Made by a program: the position numbers and the translations under genes
In this document: positions 44,464 to 53,879 of the stretch, piece by piece
Layout of the letters: each line of letters opens with the position of its first letter
Numbering within the stretch: the stretch's first letter is position 1
Notes under the pieces: model-generated
The model's input: only the letters and a program-made list of their open reading frames with translations
The model's database searches: none
Told to the model about the DNA's origin: nothing
Origin: CAVXFS01 sp963761115
Lineage (GTDB): Bacteria > Pseudomonadota > Gammaproteobacteria > Burkholderiales > Gallionellaceae
Length of the DNA stretch: 64,000 bases
Direction of reading: 5' to 3'
Assembly (NCBI GenBank): GCA_963761115.1
Contig: CAVXFS010000003.1
Location: 372,001 to 436,000 of the forward strand

Positions 44464-45374
44464 GGTTGTTGGCGTCCGTTATTGCCGGGTTTCCCGGCAG
44501 GTGGTTGCGTCGCTGCCTGCGGGCGTTCCGGCAATTTCGGCAAGCCCTGCAGGATCAGCAGTTGGCGCTGCCGGTCTACGCCGGCCACCGGCGTACATAC
44601 CACCCGCGCGAAAGGGAACGCCGGGTCGCGTTCTATGTGGCTTATCCTGGCCACCGGCAGGCCGGCAGGGTAAGTGCCATCTATGCCGGACGTCACCAGC
44701 AAATCGCCTTCCTTCAGATCAGCGCTGACCGGCATATAACGCAATGCCAGGTCGGTGGTATCGCCGGAACCGAACACCACGGCATGGAATCCGTTGCGCA
44801 GCACCTGCACCGGCACCGCATGGTCCTTGTCGGTGATCAAGGTGACTTCGGATAGCCAGGGATATACCCGGGTAACCTGGCCGACTACGCCGTTGTCATC
44901 CATTACTACCTGTCCAGGTTGCACGTTGGCCTGAGAGCCCTTGTCGAGGAACAGCTTGCGATTGAAGATGTCGCGCTCGATATAGGCGATCTCCGCCAGC
45001 AGCATCGGATAGTCAGCCTGTTGCTGCACGCCCATCAGTTTGCGCAGATGCTCGTTCTCCGCCTGCAATGCCTGAAGTCGCAGCAACCGTGCCTGGTCGA
45101 CCGTATGCTGCTGGCGCAACTGATTGTTGTCACGAATCAGGTCGCCGTGAAGAACAAAGTAGTCATTGGCCAACTGCCACAGGTCTCCAGGTGTCGAGGC
45201 GATGCGCTGGAACGGGTAGACCACGACAGAGAGCGCGCTGCGTACCGATTCCAGATACTTGTAACGGGCATCGATGAACATCAGCAGCAGGGAAAGCAGC
45301 AGGAAGAAAACCAGACGTGCAGCGGCACTGGGACCGCGGTTGAAAAACTTGAATGACTGGGTATGTTGTTCCAT
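44460..45374 (-). CDS. mreC: Rod-shape determining protein MreC
   Basis: 304 residues from ATG 45374. A longer in-frame reading to 45449 would translate a palindromic repeat and lacks family similarity, so it was rejected. It has one N-terminal span (LVFFLLLSLLLMFID), a coiled coil (ENEHLRKLMGVQQQ) and the beta-rich periplasmic domain with DNGVVGQVTRVYPWLSEVTLITD and GDLLVTSGIDGTYPAGLPV. It organises PBP2-RodA in the periplasm. A proline/glutamine-rich tail is normal in betaproteobacteria. Confidence 0.95.
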   Translation of the reverse strand: MEQHTQSFKFFNRGPSAAARLVFFLLLSLLLMFIDARYKYLESVRSALSVVVYPFQRIASTPGDLWQLANDYFVLHGDLIRDNNQLRQQHTVDQARLLRLQALQAENEHLRKLMGVQQQADYPMLLAEIAYIERDIFNRKLFLDKGSQANVQPGQVVMDDNGVVGQVTRVYPWLSEVTLITDKDHAVPVQVLRNGFHAVVFGSGDTTDLALRYMPVSADLKEGDLLVTSGIDGTYPAGLPVARISHIERDPAFPFARVVCTPVAGVDRQRQLLILQGLPKLPERPQAATQPPAGKPGNNGRQQP

Positions 45375-45384
45375 TATTTTGGAA

Positions 45385-45470
45385 AGTGGGAAGTAGGGAG
45401 TGGGGAGTGGGAAAACCGGCTTGCTTTCGAATCCTGGTCTTTCCCCCACTTCCTACTCACCACTTCCTGG
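45385..45470. repeat. Imperfect palindrome between mreC and mreB
   Basis: A purine-rich arm (AGTGGGAAGTAGGGAGTGGG, continuing to 45414) faces a pyrimidine-rich arm (45439-45468) that is its approximate reverse complement across a 24-nt loop. It lies inside the mreB-mreC operon. It resembles low-complexity palindromic repeats scattered in related genomes and is unrelated in sequence to the GTAGGTTGGGC family. Confidence 0.6.
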
Positions 45471-45497
45471 CCCCTCGCTCTGCTCTCCCCAATAAAA

Positions 45498-46542
45498 TCA
45501 GTCGCTGGTGAAGATGTTGCTGAACTTGTCCATGCGGTCGAGCGCCTTGCCGGAGCCGCGCACCACGCAGGTGAGCGGATCGTCCGCAACCAGCACCGGC
45601 AGCCCGGTCTCTTCCATCAGCAGGCGGTCGATGTCGCGCAACAATGCGCCGCCACCGGTAAGCACCATGCCCTTGCTGGCGATGTCCGCGCCCAGTTCAG
45701 GCGGGGTCTGTTCCAGTGCGGTCTTCACTGCGCTGACGATGCTGTTGAGCGGATCGGTCAGCGCTTCGAGGATCTCGTTGCTGGAGATGGTGAAGCTGCG
45801 CGGCACGCCTTCGGCCAGGTTGCGCCCCTTCACTTCCATTTCGCGCACTTCGCTGCCGGGGAAGGCGGAGCCGATCTCCTTCTTGATCGTTCTCTGCCGT
45901 GGTTTCGCCGATCAGCATGCCGTAGTTGCGGCGGATGTAGTTGATGATGGCCTCGTCGAACTTGTCGCCGCCGACGCGTACCGAACCGGAGTACACCGCG
46001 CCGCCGAGCGAGATCACGCCCACTTCGGTGGTGCCGCCGCCGATGTCCACCACCATCGAGCCGGTCGCATCCTCCACCGGCATGTCGGCGCCGATCGCCG
46101 CGGCCATCGGTTCCTCGATCAGTTCCACGCGGCGCGCACCGGCGCCGTAGGCCGATTCGCGGATGGCGCGTCGTTCCACCTGGGTGGAGCCGCATGGCAC
46201 GCAGATCACGATGCGCGGGCTCGGCGTGAAGATGCCGGACTTGTGCACGCGGCGGATGAACTGCTTGAGCATCTGTTCGGTGACGGTGAAGTCGGCGATC
46301 ACGCCGTCCTTCATCGGGCGGATGGCGGTGATGTTGCCGGGCGTGCGGCCCAGCATCTGCTTGGCCGCGAGGCCGACCTGCTGGATCACCTTCTTGCCGT
46401 TGGGACCGCCTTCCTGGCGAATCGCAACGACCGATGGTTCATCCAGCACGATACCTTGTCCGCGCGCCCAGATCAGGGTGTTCGCCGTACCCAGATCGAT
46501 CGCCAGATCATTGGAGAAATAGCCGTTCAAAAAACTAAACAT
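45498..46542 (-). CDS. mreB: MreB actin homolog, interrupted by a +1 frameshift
   Basis: From 46542 the frame gives MFSFLNGYFSNDLAIDLGTA, the phosphate-1 loop, and VVDIGGGTTEVGVIS (phosphate-2) up to GETTAE. It then derails at 45890-45891, where AGAGAACGATC has one A more than the expected reading. Removing that base continues into the second frame (IKKEIGSAF...MEVKGRNLAEGVPRSFTISSNEILEAL...) down to the stop at 45498. The corrected length is 347 residues, identical to E. coli MreB. MreB filaments guide lateral wall synthesis. Because the gene is otherwise perfect and heads an intact operon, a sequencing indel is more likely than a real pseudogene. Confidence 0.93.
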
Positions 46543-46641
46543 GTTCAGGTCCCGAATGTAAACAAATGGGCGCCAAGGAGTGCGCCCTTAAAGGCGTTTA
46601 TGATACCCTATTGGGCTGATTTCTATAAGGCCTATCTGATC

Positions 46642-46929
46642 ATGTCCCTGAGCATAGACGACGTAAAAAAAGTCGCCCGGCTGGCAAGGCTGGCACTGAC
46701 CGAACAGGAAGCGCAAATCGCTCATTCCCAGTTATCGGGCATCTTCGGCCTGATCGCCGAGATGCAGGCGGTGGACACATCCGGAATCGAGCCGATGTCC
46801 CATGCCCAGGACGTGAGCCAGCGCCTGCGCGAGGACCGGGTCACCGAGCAGGACCAGCGCGAACTGTTCCAGTCGGTTGCGCCGCAAGTCGAGAACGGCT
46901 TGTACCTGGTGCCGCAGGTGATCGAGTAA
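46642..46929 (+). CDS. gatC: Asp/Glu-tRNA amidotransferase subunit C
   Basis: 95 residues from ATG 46642. MSLSIDDVKKVARLARLALT, FGLIAEMQAVDTSGIEPMSH and LREDRVTEQD are typical GatC. It stabilises the GatA-GatB interface in the complex that converts Glu-tRNA(Gln) and Asp-tRNA(Asn) to the amidated forms. It is divergent from mreB with 99 bp between starts. Confidence 0.96.
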   Translation: MSLSIDDVKKVARLARLALTEQEAQIAHSQLSGIFGLIAEMQAVDTSGIEPMSHAQDVSQRLREDRVTEQDQRELFQSVAPQVENGLYLVPQVIE

Positions 46930-46944
46930 ACAAGCTTGTAGCCG

Positions 46945-46992
46945 GTAGCTTGTGGCTGGTAGCAAGGCTGCGGGCTACAAGCCACAAGCTAC
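46945..46992. repeat. 19-bp-stem hairpin between gatC and gatA
   Basis: GTAGCTTGTGGCTGGTAGC (46945-46963) pairs with GCTACAAGCCACAAGCTAC (46974-46992) with one mismatch and a 10-nt loop. Flanking bases extend partial complementarity. It lies within the gatCAB operon and ends 14 bp before the gatA start, so in mRNA it would form a strong hairpin just upstream of the gatA ribosome-binding region. No T-run follows. Confidence 0.8.
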
Positions 46993-47006
46993 GAGCCCTA
47001 CATAAA

Positions 47007-48465
47007 ATGATCAACGCCACCATTAAACAACTGTCCGCGCAACTGGCCGGGAAAAAGATCTCCAGCGTCGAGCTCACGCAGCTCTATCTCGACCGCATCG
47101 AGCAGACTGAACCCGCAGCTCAACGCCTTCATCACGGTGAACCCGGACACCAGTCTGGCGCAGGCGCGCGCGGCAGATGAGCGCATCGCGGCAGGCAAGG
47201 CTGAAGTACTGACCGGTATTCCGATCGCGCAAAAGGACATCTTCTGCGCCAGGGGCTGGCTCACCACGTGCGGCTCGAAGATGCTGCACAACTTCGTTTC
47301 GCCCTACGATGCGCATGTCATCGCGCAATTCAACAACGCGGGCGCGGTGAACCTGGGCAAGACCAACATGGATGAGTTCGCGATGGGTTCGTCGAACGAG
47401 ACCTCGCATTTTGGCGCGGTGAGAAATCCGTGGGACACGGCGCGCGTGCCCGGTGGCTCATCCGGCGGCACGGCGGCAGCGGTCGCAGCGCGATTGTGCG
47501 CGGCGGCAACCGGCACCGACACCGGCGGCTCGATCCGCCAGCCCGCAGCATTGTGCGGCATCTCCGGCCTGAAACCCACCTACGGCGTGTGTTCGCGCTA
47601 CGGCATGATCGCCTTCGCTTCCAGCCTCGACCAGGCCGGGCCGATGGGTCGCAGCGCGGAAGACCTGGCGCTGCTGCTCAACACCATGGCCGGGTTCGAC
47701 GAGCGCGATTCAACTTCGCTGCAGCGCGACAAGGAAGATTATGCGCGCGACCTGGACAAGCCATTGAGTGGGCTGCGCATCGGCCTGCCAAGAGAGTTCT
47801 TTGCCGCGGGGCTGGACAGCGATGTCGGCCAGGCGGTGGAAACCGCGATCGACGAATACAAGAAACTGGGCGCGACCGTGGTCGACATCGAACTGCCCAA
47901 TTCGAAACTTTCAGTGCCGGTGTATTACGTGCTGGCGCCGGCGGAAGCGTCGAGCAACCTGTCGCGTTTCGACGGCGTGCGCTACGGCTACCGCGCGCCG
48001 GACTACGGCGACCTCGCCGACATGTACGAGAAGACCCGCGCACAGGGATTCGGCGACGGAAGTGAAACGGCGCATCATGATCGGCGCCTACGTGCTGAGC
48101 CACGGCTACTACGACGCCTACTATCTGCAGGCGCAGAAGATCCGCCGCCTGATCGCGCAGGATTTCAGCGAAGCGTTCAAGTATGCGACGTGATCATGGG
48201 CCCGACCTCGCCGTCCACCGCATTCAAGCTGGGCGAGAAGGGCGAAGACCCGGTGCAGATGTACCTGTCCGACATCTACACCATCGCGGTGAACCTGGCC
48301 GGCCTGCCCGGCATGTCCATCCCCTGCGGCTTCGGCGCGAACGAGATGCCGGTGGGACTGCAGATCATCGGCAACTATTTCGAGGAGGCGCGCATGCTGA
48401 ATGTCGCGCACCAATACCAACTGGCGACGGATTGGCACAGCCGCGCGCCTCAAGGAACAACATGA
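47007..48465 (+). CDS. gatA: Amidotransferase subunit A with three frameshifts
   Basis: ATG 47007 opens MINATIKQLSAQL and runs to EQTEP, where an extra C in the CCC at 47112-47114 shifts frame; the next frame resumes LNAFITVNPDTSLAQARAADERI. The amidase core is intact: catalytic Lys in PIAQKDIF and GGSSGGTAAAVAAR with TGTDTGGSIRQPA. An extra G at 48058-48059 shifts frame again (true reading continues EVKRRIMIGAYVLSHGYYDAYY), and a missing base near 48182 restores it at CDVIMGPTSP. The corrected length is 485 residues, normal for GatA. It generates ammonia from glutamine for transamidation. It overlaps gatB by 4 bp. Three indels in one essential gene point to sequence error. Confidence 0.92.
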
Positions 48466-49961
48466 CCTGGGAAATCGTCATCGGGCTGGAAGTGCATGCG
48501 CAGCTCTCGACCCGCAGCAAGATCTTCTGCGGCGCCTCGACCGCGTTCGGCGCGGAACCGAACACGCAGGCGGATGCGGTGAGCCTGGCGCTGCCCGGCG
48601 TGCTGCCGGTATTGAACCGGGGCGCGGTGGAGCGCGCGATCCGCTTCGGCCTCGCCACCGGCGCACATATCGCGCCGCGTTCGGTGTTCGCGCGCAAGAA
48701 TTATTTCTATCCCGACCTGCCCAAGGGCTACCAGATCAGCCAGTTCGACCTGCCGGTGGTCGGCAACGGCCAGATCACCATCCAGATGCCTGCATCGGGC
48801 AATACCAAGCCTTACGAAAAAGTCGTACGCCTCACCCGCGCCCACCTCGAGGAAGACGCGGGCAAATCGTTGCACGAGGATTTCCACGGCATGACCGGCA
48901 TCGACCTGAACCGCGCGGGCACGCCGCTGCTGGAGATCGTGTCCGAGCCGGACATGCGTTCCGCGGCCGAGGCGGTGGCCTATGCAAAAGAGCTGCATAC
49001 GCTGGTGCAGTGGATCGGTATCTGCGACGGCAACATGCAGGAGGGTTCGTTCCGCTGCGACGTCAACGTGTCGGTGCGCAAGCCCGGAGCCGAACTCGGC
49101 ACCCGCCGCGAGATCAAGAACCTCAACTCGTTCAAGTTCATGCAGCAGGCCATCGACTACGAAGTGCGATGGCAGATCGACACGATCGAGAACGGCGGCA
49201 AGGTCCAGCAAGCCACCGTGCTGTTCGATCCCGATACCGGTGAGACGCGTTCCATGCGCAGCAAGGAAGAGGCGCACGACTACCGCTACTTCCCCGACCC
49301 CGACCTGCTGCCGCTGGAGATCACGCCGCAGTGGATAGAGGAAGTGCGCGCGACGCTGTCGGAGTTGCCACAGGCAAAGCGCGAACGCTATGTTGCCAAT
49401 TATGCACTGTCACCAATTGATGCTAACGCACTCACGGCATCAAAGGAAATTGCAGATTTTTTCGAGGGAGCGCATAAATCGTTGTGGTCGCAAGGTGTAG
49501 GCACTCTAACATCTCCCGAAACACCTTCGGCCGAGGCATATGCAGCCAAATTATGCGCCAACTGGATCATGGGCGAAGTAAGTGCGCAGCTGAACCGTGA
49601 TGGTTTGGACATGGCGCAGTGCCCGATCACGCCACAGCAACTCGGAGGTATGCTGAAACTCATCACCGATGGCACTATTTCCAATTCCGGCGCGAAAGAG
49701 GTGTTCCGAACCATGTGGGCGGAAGGCGGCGATGCCGTTGCCATCATCGAAGCCAAGGGACTGAAGCAGGTTTCCGACAGTGGCGCGATCGAAAAGATCG
49801 TGGACGAAATCATTGCTGCCAACCCGACACAGGTTACGGAATACCGCGGCGGCAAGGAAAAGGTGTTCGGCTTCTTCGTCGGCCTGGCGATGAAAGCCAG
49901 CAAGGGCAAGGCCAACCCTGCGCAACTCAACGAGATCCTGAAGAAGAAGCTGGCCGGTTAG
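48462..49961 (+). CDS. gatB: Asp/Glu-tRNA amidotransferase subunit B
   Basis: 499 residues from ATG 48462, overlapping the gatA stop. WEIVIGLEVHAQLSTRSKIF, YPDLPKGYQISQ, HLEEDAGKS and LNRAGTPLLEIVSEPD are diagnostic. A C-terminal YqeY-like domain (SNSGAKEVFRTMW, NPTQVTEYRGGKEKVFGFFVG) binds tRNA. It is the kinase/transamidase subunit. It reads cleanly, without frameshifts, in contrast with gatA. It is convergent with the SDR gene, with 4-bp overlap. Confidence 0.97.
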   Translation: MTWEIVIGLEVHAQLSTRSKIFCGASTAFGAEPNTQADAVSLALPGVLPVLNRGAVERAIRFGLATGAHIAPRSVFARKNYFYPDLPKGYQISQFDLPVVGNGQITIQMPASGNTKPYEKVVRLTRAHLEEDAGKSLHEDFHGMTGIDLNRAGTPLLEIVSEPDMRSAAEAVAYAKELHTLVQWIGICDGNMQEGSFRCDVNVSVRKPGAELGTRREIKNLNSFKFMQQAIDYEVRWQIDTIENGGKVQQATVLFDPDTGETRSMRSKEEAHDYRYFPDPDLLPLEITPQWIEEVRATLSELPQAKRERYVANYALSPIDANALTASKEIADFFEGAHKSLWSQGVGTLTSPETPSAEAYAAKLCANWIMGEVSAQLNRDGLDMAQCPITPQQLGGMLKLITDGTISNSGAKEVFRTMWAEGGDAVAIIEAKGLKQVSDSGAIEKIVDEIIAANPTQVTEYRGGKEKVFGFFVGLAMKASKGKANPAQLNEILKKKLAG

Positions 49962-50752
49962 AGCTTCCGGCGCGGCTTGCGCGGCATCCTGGTGAAAATC
50001 CGGTCATACAGCCAGTTCGGCAGCAGCTTGAGCATCCTGCCGGTCAATCCCATCTGCCACGGCACCACGGCGAACGACTTGCCGTTTTCGATCACGCGCG
50101 CGATGCGCCGCGCGGCTTCATCGGCTGCGAGCAGGAACGGCATCGGGTAGGGGTTGATGTCGGTCAGCGGGGTCCTGATATAACCGGGGCAAACCGTCAC
50201 CACGTTGACGCCGCTGCCGTGCAAATCGACGCGCAGGCTTTCCAGGTAAGAGATCAGCGCGGCCTTGGATGCAGAATAGGCGCCCGCACCCGGCAGGCCG
50301 CGGAAACCCGCCACGCTGGCGATTCCAACCAGCCTGCCGTGTCCGGCATCGCGCATGGCTGCAATGAACGGCTGGAAGGTATGCACCGCGCCCAGCACAT
50401 TGATATCCATGACATGCTGGAAAACATCACGGTCCTCGGCGTATTGGGTGAGGGTGCCGATACTCACACCCGCGTTGGCGATGACCACGTCCGGGATGCC
50501 TGCATGCGCGAGAAAGTCCTGCGCCGCAGCCTGCAGCGCGGCCGCATCGCGCACGTCCAGTGCATAGACAAGGACCTGATCGGGGAATTGTTCGGACAGG
50601 GAACGCAGCAGATCGGCGCGGCGGGCGATCGCCCCGACCACCGCGCCTTGTTCAAGGTAGTGATGTGCCAGCGCCCGACCCAGGCCACTGGATGCTCCGG
50701 TTATCACCAGCGACTTGATATGCGTCTTTTGCATATCTAGTCGAATGGCCAT
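49958..50752 (-). CDS. Short-chain dehydrogenase/reductase
   Basis: 264 residues (ATG 50752; ATG 50734 is an alternative start six codons in). VITGASSGLGRALAHHYLEQG (Rossmann TGxxxGxG), ANAGVS, catalytic YSASKAAL and VCPGYIRTPLT give a classical SDR using NAD(P)H. A basic C-terminal tail (RMPRKPRRKL) is unusual but common in this clade. The substrate is unknown. It lies downstream of dsbA in the argS-SPOR-dsbA-SDR order seen in related betaproteobacteria. Confidence 0.88.
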   Translation of the reverse strand: MAIRLDMQKTHIKSLVITGASSGLGRALAHHYLEQGAVVGAIARRADLLRSLSEQFPDQVLVYALDVRDAAALQAAAQDFLAHAGIPDVVIANAGVSIGTLTQYAEDRDVFQHVMDINVLGAVHTFQPFIAAMRDAGHGRLVGIASVAGFRGLPGAGAYSASKAALISYLESLRVDLHGSGVNVVTVCPGYIRTPLTDINPYPMPFLLAADEAARRIARVIENGKSFAVVPWQMGLTGRMLKLLPNWLYDRIFTRMPRKPRRKL

Positions 50753-50776
50753 GCAACGTGACGAGGCTGTGTCAGC

Positions 50777-51394
50777 TTACTTCCGACGATCCTTGCGCAC
50801 CTTGTCCAGCACTTCATTCAGCACTGTCATCAGGTCCGCCGGACCGACTCCGGTGATCGCGTACTTGCCGTCCACGATCAGGGTAGGCGTGCCGCGGATG
50901 CCGTAGATCTGGCCCATTTGCTTGGCACGCATCACCTCGCTCTGCATCGAGAACGAGTTATAGGCATCGTGAAATTTCTTGGTATCCACTCCCTTCTTGG
51001 ACAGGAAATCAGTCACGCTGGCTTCATCCACCAGGTCCAGGCCACTGTTCCATGCGTCGAACAGGGCATCGTGCAACTTCTCTCGTTGTCCCATCGCTTC
51101 CAGCGCAAAGAACGTGCGGGCCATGGATTCCCAACCCGGGTTGAATATGGCCGGGACATACTTCAGTTCGACATCCTTGGGCAAATTCTTTTCAAACTTC
51201 CGCATGTAGGGGTTCAGCTTGAAGCAGTGGGAGCACCCGTAGAAGAAGAATTCCATTACTTCTATCTTGTTCCCACTTTGGGTAGGTTGCGGCGGATTGA
51301 GCATGGTCACTGCCTTGTCATAAAGGCTCTGGGCGTGCACCTGGGTTGCAAACAACAATGCGAATACCGCTATCAACTGTTTCATGAATTTCAC
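50777..51394 (-). CDS. dsbA: Thiol:disulfide interchange protein DsbA
   Basis: 205 residues with a signal peptide (cleavage near VHA-QS). The active site is Cys54-Ser-His-Cys57 in FFFYGCSHCFKL, variant CSHC rather than the E. coli CPHC. A helical insertion follows, then the cis-proline loop RGTPTLIVDG. It introduces disulfides into periplasmic proteins. It lies 65 bp after the SPOR gene. Confidence 0.95.
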   Translation of the reverse strand: MKFMKQLIAVFALLFATQVHAQSLYDKAVTMLNPPQPTQSGNKIEVMEFFFYGCSHCFKLNPYMRKFEKNLPKDVELKYVPAIFNPGWESMARTFFALEAMGQREKLHDALFDAWNSGLDLVDEASVTDFLSKKGVDTKKFHDAYNSFSMQSEVMRAKQMGQIYGIRGTPTLIVDGKYAITGVGPADLMTVLNEVLDKVRKDRRK

Positions 51395-51459
51395 GTTTTC
51401 CTCCTTCAGGCGGTTAGGGAATCAGGTTTCAGAAGTGCATTATGGATGCTGGTGCGGCG

Positions 51460-52032
51460 TCATTGCACCCGGGTTGGAGTGACGTCGATGCCGTTTTGTT
51501 TCAACATTGCCGAGATCTTTTTCACTTCATCCTCGTTTTTGTACGGGCCCAGGCGCACCCGATGGATGGTTTTGTCTCCCATATTGGCATTCTGTACGTT
51601 GGCCTCCAGGCCCAGCATGGCCAATTTTGCCTTCAATTTGTCCGCTTCTTCCGCACTGACATATGCTCCTGCCTGCAGGAAGTAGGATTCCCTGGCGGTT
51701 GTCTTGTCCCCGGCTTTGCTGCTGCTCTGGGTCTGCGCGGGCGTCGTTGAATCCTGTTTGTCGGTCAATACCTTGTAGAACTCAAAACGCGGCTTGTCTT
51801 CCCCGACATCGCTTGCTCCCGGCTTTGGCTGCGGCGCAGCTTTATCCGCCTCCTGCGCCGGTTTGAATGTCTCGTGCGGCATATTGTTCACGAACGAACT
51901 GGGCGTCTTCAGGATGTACCAGGCCATTCCTCCCGCTATGATCAATCCCAGAGCCATGCCGATCAGGATGCCCGCGAGCAGGGACATGCCCCTGCCGGGT
52001 GGCGCGGATCGCGTATTGCCGTTTCTGCCCAT
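51460..52032 (-). CDS. FtsN-like SPOR-domain membrane protein
   Basis: 190 residues: a short basic cytosolic N-terminus, one span (LLAGILIGMALGLIIAGGMAWYI), a Pro/Lys-rich linker and a C-terminal SPOR domain (YFLQAGAYVSAEEADKLKAKL...HRVRLGPYKNEDEVKKISAML). This is the FtsN-type layout, and the position between argS and dsbA is where the betaproteobacterial ftsN-like gene is usually found. It probably localises to the septum. Confidence 0.88.
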   Translation of the reverse strand: MGRNGNTRSAPPGRGMSLLAGILIGMALGLIIAGGMAWYILKTPSSFVNNMPHETFKPAQEADKAAPQPKPGASDVGEDKPRFEFYKVLTDKQDSTTPAQTQSSSKAGDKTTARESYFLQAGAYVSAEEADKLKAKLAMLGLEANVQNANMGDKTIHRVRLGPYKNEDEVKKISAMLKQNGIDVTPTRVQ

Positions 52033-52043
52033 ATTCTAAACCC

Positions 52044-53783
52044 TTACATTTTTAGTGGCGCACTGACACCCAGCAGCGCCAGACCGTTGCGCAACACTTG
52101 TGCCACCGCAGAGATCAATGCCAGGCGGGACAAGCGCATCGTTTCGTCTTCGACCAGAAAACGCGAAGCATTATAGTAGCTGTGGAAATCCGCAGCCAAG
52201 TCTTTCAGGTAGAACGCGACCATGTGCGGTGCGAGGTCTTGCGCCGCGTTCTCGATCACTTGCGGATAATCGATCAGGTGCTGCAGCAGGGTCATCTCGT
52301 ATTCGCTGTCCAGCGCGCCGACATCTGCATCCTGCAACGATTGCGGCTCGCCGCCCCATTGTTCCAGCACGCTATGCACGCGGGCGTGGGCATACTGGAT
52401 GTAATACACGGGATTCTCGTTGCTCTGCGATTTCGCCAGGTCCATGTCGAAATCCAGGTGCTGGTCGCTCTTGCGCAACACGTAGAAGAAACGCGTCGCA
52501 TCGTTGCCCACTTCGTTGCGCAATTCGCGCAGGGTAACAAATTCCCCGCTGCGCGTGGACATCGAGGCTTTCTCGCCGTTGCGGTACAGCACAGCGAATT
52601 GCACCAGTGCGATGGTGAGTTTGTCGCTGTCCAGTCCCAGTGCCCGCAGCGCACCGGCGACGCGCGCAATGTAGCCGTGGTGATCCGCGCCCCAGATGTT
52701 GATGACACGGTCGAAACCGCGCTCGAATTTATTCACGTGATAGGCGATGTCCGAGGCGAAATAGGTATAGAGCCCGTTGTCGCGCTGGACCACGCGGTCC
52801 TTCTCGTCGCCAAATTCGGTGGAATGAAACCACACTGCACCATCCTGGTCGTACAGGTGTCCGGCCTGCCTGAGTGTGTCCACAGCACGTGCGACCAGAC
52901 CGCTGTCGAACAATGACTGCTCGGAAAACCACTCGTCGAAATGCACGCCAAATTCCGCCAGGTCGTTGCGGCAATCGCCAAGCTGTTCGGTCAGCACGAA
53001 ATTGTGGATATAGGCGTAATCTTCGCCCAGCAAGCGTTTGGCAGTGGCGATCAGTGCATCCAGGTAAGCATCGCTATCGTTATTCGCCGTCAATAGATCG
53101 GCATTCATGTCCCCGATGCTCGGGTGCACGAATTTCGCGCCGTGTGCCGCGGTTATCTGCAACGCCATGCCACCGACATAATCGCCCTGGTAGGCATTCG
53201 GCGGGAAGGGCATGCTTACCCCGTGCAAACCCAGATAGCGCAGCCAGGTGGACAGGGCGAGGATATCCATCTGCCGACCGGCATCGTTCACATAATATTC
53301 GCGCGATACCTTGAATCCCGCCGCATCCAGCACACTGGCCAGGCTCGCCCCGTAAGCTGCACCGCGACCGTGCCCGACATGCAATGGACCGGTGGGGTTG
53401 GCGGAGACGAATTCCACCTGCACTTTCAATCCCGCACCTGTCTTGACATGGCCATATGCCGACCCCGTCAGCAGCACGCTGTGCACCACGCGCTGCTTTG
53501 CCGCCACGGTCAGGAAAACATTGATGAAGCCGGCTCCGGCGATCTCCGTCTTTGCAATCGCATCCGATTCGGGCAATGCGGCCAACAGGGCCTGCGCGAT
53601 TTCGCGCGGGTTGCGTTTCAGGGTTCTGGCCAACTGCATCGCAAGGTTGCAGGCATAGTCGCCGTGTTGTGCCTGGCGCGGACGTTCCAGCACGATGCTG
53701 ACGGCATGGTCCGGCGCAACGGCATGCAATGCCTGCGCAAACAAGGACTCGATATGGGATTTGAAATTCAATGCGGCAGACAT
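52044..53783 (-). CDS. argS: Arginyl-tRNA synthetase
   Basis: 579 residues. It has the N-terminal Add1 domain, the HIGH-type motif in GPLHVGHGRGA near residue 136, the KMSKS-equivalent KASMSTRSG near 406 and a C-terminal DALR anticodon-binding domain (YNASRFLVEDETMRLSRLALI). The family length matches. It charges tRNA-Arg, including the CCG isoacceptor encoded here. It heads the argS-SPOR-dsbA-SDR run. Confidence 0.97.
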   Translation of the reverse strand: MSAALNFKSHIESLFAQALHAVAPDHAVSIVLERPRQAQHGDYACNLAMQLARTLKRNPREIAQALLAALPESDAIAKTEIAGAGFINVFLTVAAKQRVVHSVLLTGSAYGHVKTGAGLKVQVEFVSANPTGPLHVGHGRGAAYGASLASVLDAAGFKVSREYYVNDAGRQMDILALSTWLRYLGLHGVSMPFPPNAYQGDYVGGMALQITAAHGAKFVHPSIGDMNADLLTANNDSDAYLDALIATAKRLLGEDYAYIHNFVLTEQLGDCRNDLAEFGVHFDEWFSEQSLFDSGLVARAVDTLRQAGHLYDQDGAVWFHSTEFGDEKDRVVQRDNGLYTYFASDIAYHVNKFERGFDRVINIWGADHHGYIARVAGALRALGLDSDKLTIALVQFAVLYRNGEKASMSTRSGEFVTLRELRNEVGNDATRFFYVLRKSDQHLDFDMDLAKSQSNENPVYYIQYAHARVHSVLEQWGGEPQSLQDADVGALDSEYEMTLLQHLIDYPQVIENAAQDLAPHMVAFYLKDLAADFHSYYNASRFLVEDETMRLSRLALISAVAQVLRNGLALLGVSAPLKM

Positions 53784-53879
53784 CGTTCGGTAAGCTCAAA
53801 AAGGTCGCGGATTATAGCATCCGCCGGCGCTGGCCCGTTCGGTACAAGCTGATGCCTGATGCCGCTCCCGAATCACGGT

